Shown here: positions 27,616 to 32,218 of the stretch, in pieces
Layout: the number at the start of each line of letters is the position of its first letter
Numbering within the stretch: position 1 is the stretch's first letter
DNA from: an uncultured Gammaproteobacteria bacterium
GTDB taxonomy: Bacteria; Pseudomonadota; Gammaproteobacteria; UBA4575
DNA: 32,218 nucleotides
NCBI GenBank assembly: GCA_938074525.1
Contig: CALJEX010000003.1
Location: 1 to 32,218, forward strand
Direction: 5' to 3'
The notes under the pieces: generated by a model
Told to the model about the DNA's origin: nothing
The model's input: only the letters and a program-made list of their open reading frames with translations
Databases searched by the model: none
Program-made: the position numbers and the translations under genes

Positions 27616-28896
27616 TTACAAAGAAGCAAAAGCCTCAGCTGCCTTAGTTAATGTGACATTAATATCGTCTATCGTATGTGCCGCGGAAACAAACCCAGCT
27701 TCATAAGCAGAGGGTGCTAAGTACACGCCATGATCTAACATGGTTTGGAAAAATTGATTAAAGTGATCTAAATTGCAATTGGATACTTGTTCAAATGTTG
27801 TCACTTTTTTCTCGCTAGTAAAGAAGAAGCCAAACATACCGCCTGCACAATTAACACTAAGAGGAATGCCTTGTTCGTTTGCACGCATGACTAAACCTTG
27901 AGCGAGTTGTTTTGTCTTCTTGGTCAAGTCTTCATAAAAACCAGGCTGTTGAATTAAGCTTAAGGTCACAATGCCAGCAGTCATAGCAATCGGGTTGCCA
28001 GATAAAGTACCCGCTTGGTAAACCGGTCCGTTCGGGGCTAAATGATCCATGATCTTTTTAGAGCCACCAAAAGCACCGACAGGCATACCGCCGCCAATCA
28101 CTTTGCCTAACGTGGTTAAGTCTGGAATCACATTGAAAAACTCTTGTGCGCCACCTAAAGCAACACGAAAGCCGGTCATGACCTCATCAAAAATAAGTAA
28201 ACTTTCATGGCGTTGAGTGATGCTACGTAAGCCTTGTAGAAAACCATCAATCGGTAATACGCAATTCATGTTGCCGGCAACCGGTTCTACAATAATACAT
28301 GCTATCTGATCGCCACACTCTTCAAATAACTTCTCAACTGCTTCGAGATCATTAAATGGCAATGTCAATGTGTGTGCAGCAAGATCAGCAGGAACACCGG
28401 GTGAACTAGGTGTACCAAACGTTAAAGCTCCTGAGCCTGCTTTGACTAATAGTGAATCTGCATGACCATGATAACAACCTTCGAACTTTAAAATTTTATC
28501 GCGGCCGGTGTATCCGCGCGCTAAACGTATTGCACTCATAGTGGCTTCAGTACCTGAACTAACCATGCGTACTTGTTCTATTGAAGGTACAAGTTCACAC
28601 ACTAGTTTGGCCATTTCAGTTTCTAACGTAGTTGGTGCACCGAAACTTAAACCATCTACTACTGCTTCTTGCACTGCTTTAATAACAGTTGGGTGAGCAT
28701 GGCCTAAAATCATAGGCCCCCAGGAGCCAACATAGTCAATATATTGTTTGTCATTGGTGTTATACACATAAGCACCTGAAGCACGATTGATATAAACAGG
28801 ATTGCCACCCACCGCCTTAAATGCGCGCACAGGAGAATTGACGCCTCCCGGTATATACTTTTGGGCTTCTTCAAATAGCGTCTGCATTGATTCCAT
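27616..28896 (-). CDS. hemL: glutamate-1-semialdehyde 2,1-aminomutase
   Basis: HemL converts glutamate-1-semialdehyde to 5-aminolevulinate, the committed precursor of heme in the C5 pathway. PLP-binding Lys265 is in [19 protein letters not shown] and GTLSGNP are also seen. The N-terminus [19 protein letters not shown] is the family hallmark. The 426-residue length is standard. AAGGAT lies a few bases before the start at 28896. It is the last gene of a thiD-thiE-hemL run and converges with the anti-sigma gene (4 bp apart). Confidence 0.97.
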   Translation of the reverse strand: MESMQTLFEEAQKYIPGGVNSPVRAFKAVGGNPVYINRASGAYVYNTNDKQYIDYVGSWGPMILGHAHPTVIKAVQEAVVDGLSFGAPTTLETEMAKLVCELVPSIEQVRMVSSGTEATMSAIRLARGYTGRDKILKFEGCYHGHADSLLVKAGSGALTFGTPSSPGVPADLAAHTLTLPFNDLEAVEKLFEECGDQIACIIVEPVAGNMNCVLPIDGFLQGLRSITQRHESLLIFDEVMTGFRVALGGAQEFFNVIPDLTTLGKVIGGGMPVGAFGGSKKIMDHLAPNGPVYQAGTLSGNPIAMTAGIVTLSLIQQPGFYEDLTKKTKQLAQGLVMRANEQGIPLSVNCAGGMFGFFFTSEKKVTTFEQVSNCNLDHFNQFFQTMLDHGVYLAPSAYEAGFVSAAHTIDDINVTLTKAAEAFASL

Positions 28897-28942
28897 GTTT
28901 CATATCCTTACTTCAAAATGTGTGTGAATTAGGCTAGCTAAA

Positions 28943-29578
28943 TTAGCGTGGCATTATAACCTGATGACTGAGTTTGTTCGCGGCGGCCATCGGATCGCGG
29001 GCATTAAAAACCGAATGAGTCGCGGCAATTAATTGAGCACCTGCTTCCAGCACATGGTGACTGTTATTGGCTGTAATTCCACCAATGGCACAAATAGGTA
29101 TACGCAACAGAGAATGTGCCTTAGAAATGACAGATAAAGGACAGCGTGGCGCATCGATTTTTGTACTAGAAGGGAAAACGCTGCCAAATGCCACATAATC
29201 AGCGCCTAAGCTTTGTGCTCGCAGTGCTGAGAATAAATGTTTGTAGCAAGATACGCCAATCAAGTATTGATTACCTAGGTACTGACGTGCTTCACGTAAG
29301 CTTTGATCATGCTTGCCGATATGCACGCCATCGGCATGTATTTTTTTAGCTAATGTGATGCGATCATTGACGATAAAAGTAACACCATACTCTGCACAGA
29401 TTTGTTTAATTGATACAGCGGTTGGCATTAGCTCGTCATCACTAAGGTGTTTGTCGCGTAGCTGAATAACCTCTGCGCCACCTAAAATAGCTAGCTCAAT
29501 ACGCTCGGGCCATTGGTTGTGAGCATGAAGGCGGCTATCAGTGAGAACGTATAGTCCTGCTAATAAATTGTTATGCAT
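28943..29578 (-). CDS. thiE: thiamine-phosphate synthase
   Basis: ThiE joins HMP-pyrophosphate and thiazole phosphate to give thiamine monophosphate. TIM-barrel motifs are present: IQLRDKHL, FIVNDRITLAKKIHADGVHIGKHD, IGVSCYKH, DYVAFGSVFPSSTK and AIGGITANN. The 211-residue length is normal. It begins 3 nt after the thiD stop, so the two are coupled. No TPP riboswitch is recognised upstream of thiD. Confidence 0.93.
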   Translation of the reverse strand: MHNNLLAGLYVLTDSRLHAHNQWPERIELAILGGAEVIQLRDKHLSDDELMPTAVSIKQICAEYGVTFIVNDRITLAKKIHADGVHIGKHDQSLREARQYLGNQYLIGVSCYKHLFSALRAQSLGADYVAFGSVFPSSTKIDAPRCPLSVISKAHSLLRIPICAIGGITANNSHHVLEAGAQLIAATHSVFNARDPMAAANKLSHQVIMPR

Positions 29579-29581
29579 AAG

Positions 29582-30376
29582 TTAACTGTTGGCATCACTG
29601 ATGCGCGTAGGTATCCACTGACCATGGCCGATTTGCTGGGCATTTTGTAACGACTTCCAAGTAAATTGCTGAGCTTTGATAACGGCCTCAGAAATATCAA
29701 AATTTAAAGCAAGGTAGCAAGCAAGTGCACTACTTAAGGTGCAGCCACTGCCATGGTAGTGATGAGGTAATCGTGGCCATTGATATTCTTGTTTTATACC
29801 AGAGCCAGTAAATAAAGTGTTATGAACATTATCGCTATCGCTATCAGCGCCTGTGGCTAATACATAGTTAGCACCTAACTGGCAGAGTGATTTTGCTTGA
29901 GAAGTGATATCACCGTTGTTATTCGCCAGCGTGGTCAATTCGCTTAAATTTGGTGTTACCACCGTCACTACAGGTAATAAAATTTCTTTGATAGCTTTAT
30001 TGGTTTCAGTGTTACTAAACTCGCATCCGTGACTGGCCGATAATACCGGGTCATACACGGTTGGCACATTGGGCAATCGAGCGAGAATTTCAGAGATAAT
30101 GACGGCGACCGCTTTATTAGGTACAACGCCAATTTTGCAGCTGGCTATGTGCATATCATCAATCAATGCACTAGCTTGTTGTCGAATAAGTTCAGTGTCT
30201 ACGGCTGATACTGACATAGCTTGTACAGAGTTTTGTACAGTCAAACAACTTGCAATCGGTAATGCGTGTCCGCCGCAACTGGCGACAGCTTCAATATCAG
30301 CCTGCAGCCCTGCACCTCCAGATGGGTCTAAACCGCCAATGCATAGAACTGGCGGGCGCGAATTTTCTGCTTGCAT
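29582..30376 (-). CDS. thiD: hydroxymethylpyrimidine/phosphomethylpyrimidine kinase
   Basis: ThiD phosphorylates HMP and HMP-phosphate for thiamine synthesis. Family motifs: CIGGLDPSGGAGLQADIEA at the N-terminus, the VYDPVLSASHG segment and the GSGCTLSSALA anion hole near the C-terminus. The 264-residue length is normal. It heads the thiD-thiE-hemL set and is divergent from the rubredoxin gene, with 94 bp between the two starts. Confidence 0.94.
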   Translation of the reverse strand: MQAENSRPPVLCIGGLDPSGGAGLQADIEAVASCGGHALPIASCLTVQNSVQAMSVSAVDTELIRQQASALIDDMHIASCKIGVVPNKAVAVIISEILARLPNVPTVYDPVLSASHGCEFSNTETNKAIKEILLPVVTVVTPNLSELTTLANNNGDITSQAKSLCQLGANYVLATGADSDSDNVHNTLFTGSGIKQEYQWPRLPHHYHGSGCTLSSALACYLALNFDISEAVIKAQQFTWKSLQNAQQIGHGQWIPTRISDANS

Positions 30377-30470
30377 AAGTATAATAGGTCGATATGATTC
30401 ACTCAGTTTATCACGCTAGAAAAGTAAGGATACGGCTTAACTAAACTAGCTTAAGGGAGAGGAGTTTGAC

Positions 30471-30641
30471 GTGTACAAGAAATATATGTGTGTTATTTGT
30501 GGCTGGATTTACGATGAAGAAAAAGGTGCGCCTGATGATGGCATCGAACCAGGTACAAAATGGGATGATATCCCTATGAATTGGCAATGCCCTGAGTGTG
30601 GCGCGATTAAAGATGACTTTGAAATGGTCGAAATGGCTTAA
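30471..30641 (+). CDS. rubredoxin
   Basis: Rubredoxins carry a single iron bound by four cysteines and transfer electrons. The 56-residue protein has CVICG (Cys7, Cys10) and CPECG (Cys40, Cys43), plus the conserved [19 protein letters not shown] and aromatic WDDIP. The start is a GTG at 30471 with GGAGAGGAG just upstream. Its redox partner is not in the window. In relatives rubredoxin often sits by thi/hemL genes, so the place is ordinary. Confidence 0.95.
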   Translation: MYKKYMCVICGWIYDEEKGAPDDGIEPGTKWDDIPMNWQCPECGAIKDDFEMVEMA

Positions 30642-30674
30642 ACTAAGCATTCTAAATAAAGTAGTTGAAACAGC

Positions 30675-30701
30675 GTCCTTCCCGCCAAGGTGGGAATCTA
30701 G
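30675..30701 (+). repeat. dRS3/REP-like palindrome, copy 1
   Basis: TTCCCGCC and GGTGGGAA form an 8 bp stem (one G-U) with a 2 nt loop, followed by TCTAG. It resembles the widespread ATTCCCGC...GCGGGAATCTAG/CCAG repeat (dRS3-like). A second copy lies at 31849-31875, on the other side of the kinase gene. Confidence 0.6.
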
Positions 30702-30792
30702 TCGAAATGGTATAAAAGCACTCATGCTGCAAAAGCAGTAATTAATTAAAAACTTCAATAAAATTCAAATCAAAAAAATAGGGAATTAAAAT

Positions 30793-31725
30793 ATGACGGC
30801 ACTTATCTGTGGTTCGTTTGCATACGACAACATCATGGTCTTTCAAGATCAATTTAAAAATCACATCCTGCCGGATAAAGTACATATGTTGAATGTGTGT
30901 TTCCTAGTGCCTGACATGCGTCGTGAGTTTGGTGGCACCGCAGGTAACATCGCCTATAATTTACATTTGCTAGAAGGCAAGGGTAAACCAATGGGGACAG
31001 CGGGTAGTGACTTCGCGCCTTATGCTGAATGGATGAAGAAAACAGGTGTCAGTCAAGACTATATTAAGCAGATAGATGATTCGTATACGGCTCAAGCATT
31101 TATCACTACTGATTTAGATGATAATCAAATAACCGCATTTCACCCGGGCGCTATGAATTTTGCTCATACAGCAAAAATCCCAACCAATGATGGTATTAGC
31201 TTGGGGTTAATTTCTCCGGATGGTCGCGATGCAATGATTCAACATGCAGAGCAATTTGCCAGCGCTAATATTCCATTCATATTTGATCCAGGCCAGGGCT
31301 TGCCCATGTTTGATGGTGATGATTTGAAGTCGTTCGTTGATCAAGCAAGTTATGTCACGGTTAATGACTACGAGTCACAACTCATGCAGGACCGTACAGG
31401 CTTATCAGAAGGTGAAATTGCTGAACGCGTACAAGCATTAATTGTTACCCGCGGCGCTGAAGGTTCAACTGTTTACTCAGGCGGAAAGAAAATCAGCATT
31501 CCTGTAGTGGCAGTCGATGAACTTAAAGATCCAACCGGTTGTGGTGATGCATACCGTGCAGGACTAATCTACGGCATCATGAACGATATGGATTGGGAAA
31601 CAACCTGTCGTATCGCATCCCTACTAGGTGCAATTAAAATTCAACATCATGGCACTCAAAATCATTCTTTCTCTGTTGCAGAATTTAAACAGCAATTCAA
31701 AAACGAATTTAAACGTGACATCTAA
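30793..31725 (+). CDS. PfkB-family carbohydrate/nucleoside kinase (adenosine-kinase-like)
   Basis: This 310-residue PfkB/ribokinase-family protein phosphorylates a sugar or nucleoside with ATP. Signature 1 is the EFGGTAGNIAYNL region near residue 45. Signature 2 is DPTGCGDAYRAGL, whose last Asp is the catalytic base (GCGD in place of the common GAGD). The N-terminus MTALICGSFAYDNIMVF is like proteobacterial proteins annotated as adenosine kinase; adenosine is the best guess but is not proven. AGGGA lies before the ATG. The gene stands between two palindromic repeats. Confidence 0.85.
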   Translation: MTALICGSFAYDNIMVFQDQFKNHILPDKVHMLNVCFLVPDMRREFGGTAGNIAYNLHLLEGKGKPMGTAGSDFAPYAEWMKKTGVSQDYIKQIDDSYTAQAFITTDLDDNQITAFHPGAMNFAHTAKIPTNDGISLGLISPDGRDAMIQHAEQFASANIPFIFDPGQGLPMFDGDDLKSFVDQASYVTVNDYESQLMQDRTGLSEGEIAERVQALIVTRGAEGSTVYSGGKKISIPVVAVDELKDPTGCGDAYRAGLIYGIMNDMDWETTCRIASLLGAIKIQHHGTQNHSFSVAEFKQQFKNEFKRDI

Positions 31726-31766
31726 TTAGAATAAGGCATTCGCTTTGTATCTTCCAAAGTAGATCT

Positions 31767-31819
31767 AGCTAACTACTATCATTCCTGAGCAAAAGTTTGG
31801 GATGATGGTAGTGTTAACT
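31767..31819 (+). repeat. long imperfect inverted repeat
   Basis: The arm at 31767-31785 pairs with 31799-31819, with ACTACTATCATTCC opposite GGGATGATGGTAGT: 12 Watson-Crick plus two G-U pairs, extended outward by a TTAAC-type pairing after a small bulge. The loop is 13 nt. It may be a transcription end structure or a small mobile repeat. Confidence 0.5.
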
Positions 31820-31848
31820 ATGTAAAAGCTCTTCTTGTTTACTCAAAC

Positions 31849-31875
31849 GTTATTCCCGCAGAGGCGGGAATCCAG
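31849..31875 (+). repeat. dRS3/REP-like palindrome, copy 2
   Basis: ATTCCCGC and GCGGGAAT form a perfect 8 bp stem around AGAG, followed by CCAG. Same family as the copy at 30675-30701. Confidence 0.65.
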
Positions 31876-32136
31876 CCAATACACAAATAATATCTAGACT
31901 TATCTCATTACAACAACTGTCATAGTTATTTATTGATTTTATAGTGATTTCATTAGATTACTAACTTAAAGTCGAAATCACTCAAGAAGTATTGTACGTC
32001 AGAGTGGCTGATTTAAAGTGGTTTCGGTGGTGTATAAGAACTGTTAATGTTCGAAAGATATAGAACGCTTATCGAGGCATTTAGCCCGGGCCACCGTTTA
32101 GTGGCAACTCATTAGCTTAACCATTTTATCGATAAT

Positions 32137-32218
32137 ATGAATACTGCATCATTCGCTATCAATAGCATCAGCTTAATCTTTCTTTCATGGTTGGTTTGGA
32201 TGTTGTATCAATTGTATC
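32137..32218 (+). CDS. possible partial membrane-protein gene at window edge
   Basis: An ATG at 32137 opens a frame of 27 codons that is still open at the end of the window. It begins MNTASFAINSIS and continues into a hydrophobic stretch (LIFLSWLVWMLYQLY), as a membrane protein would. No Shine-Dalgarno is clear. Too short to identify; it could be chance. Confidence 0.35.
   Translation, partial: MNTASFAINSISLIFLSWLVWMLYQLY

Larger units (their letters stand above)
31726..32136. other. 411 bp region without recognised gene
   Basis: No gene or RNA family is recognised. It holds a long hairpin (31767-31819), the second palindromic repeat (31849-31875) and a small stem, GCCAC/GTGGC (32090-32094 and 32101-32105). 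No classical terminator (GC stem plus T-run) is seen after the kinase gene. Confidence 0.6.

Noticed and set aside
30069-30419. 116-codon plus-strand frame antisense to thiD
   Set aside because: thiD motifs on the minus strand are intact throughout; the antisense frame has no support.
30441-30758. 105-codon minus-strand frame over the rubredoxin gene
   Set aside because: The plus strand encodes a complete rubredoxin with all four iron ligands, so the antisense frame is a shadow.
31960-32130. Possible tRNA or structured RNA in the last intergenic region
   Set aside because: A GTTCGAAA stretch recalls a T-loop but no cloverleaf, acceptor stem or anticodon arm could be built around it.

Overview
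The window is a 32.2 kb, AT-leaning, gene-dense piece of a gammaproteobacterial chromosome. The order ndk-rlmN-pilF-rodZ-hisS-yfgM-bamB-der is a classic gammaproteobacterial neighbourhood. ZipA, Mpl, LpxA-type acyltransferase, BamB and RodZ also fit a Gram-negative gammaproteobacterium. A canonical Smc (rather than MukB) and a short type I QueF argue against Enterobacterales, Vibrionales and Pasteurellales. I cannot name a genus. There are no rRNA or tRNA genes, CRISPR arrays, insertion sequences or phage genes.

Layout. 1-9149 (+): ndk, rlmN, pilF, rodZ, hisS, yfgM, bamB, der and a class I aminotransferase (nucleotide balance, rRNA/tRNA modification, type IV pilus, cell shape, outer-membrane assembly, ribosome assembly). 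The usual ispG between rodZ and hisS is missing. 9158-10285 (-): cysZ and queF. 10361-16744 (+): smc, zipA, ligA (chromosome organisation, division, replication). 16756-19799 (+): a PilZ protein, a stand-alone LpxA-like acyltransferase, an unrecognised membrane protein and mpl (envelope and murein recycling). 19821-23883 (+): a Ser/Thr kinase with an odd ATP loop and a cNMP-binding-like tail, a LON-domain protein, a thioredoxin and an ABC half-transporter.

23961-27611 (+) is the accessory, stress- and metal-related part. It has a DyP-type peroxidase broken by one missing T, then a small hemP gene whose promoter is overlapped by a good Fur box. Next come a bufferin-like DUF2282 peptide gene, a DUF2063 (HvfC/BufC) gene, an ECF sigma factor and a membrane anti-sigma-like protein. 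The DUF692 (MNIO) maturation enzyme that normally lies between the DUF2282 and DUF2063 genes is absent. In its place is a 109 bp gap holding a 16 bp, fully paired (two G-U) RNA stem and a tiny upstream ORF that overlaps the DUF2063 start. This is the most unusual part of the window.

27616-30376 (-): thiD-thiE-hemL (thiamine and heme precursor synthesis). 30471-32218 (+): a GTG-started rubredoxin, a PfkB-family (adenosine-kinase-like) kinase flanked on both sides by small ATTCCC/GGGAAT palindromic repeats, a roughly 410 bp gap with a long hairpin, and the start of a possible membrane protein cut by the window edge.
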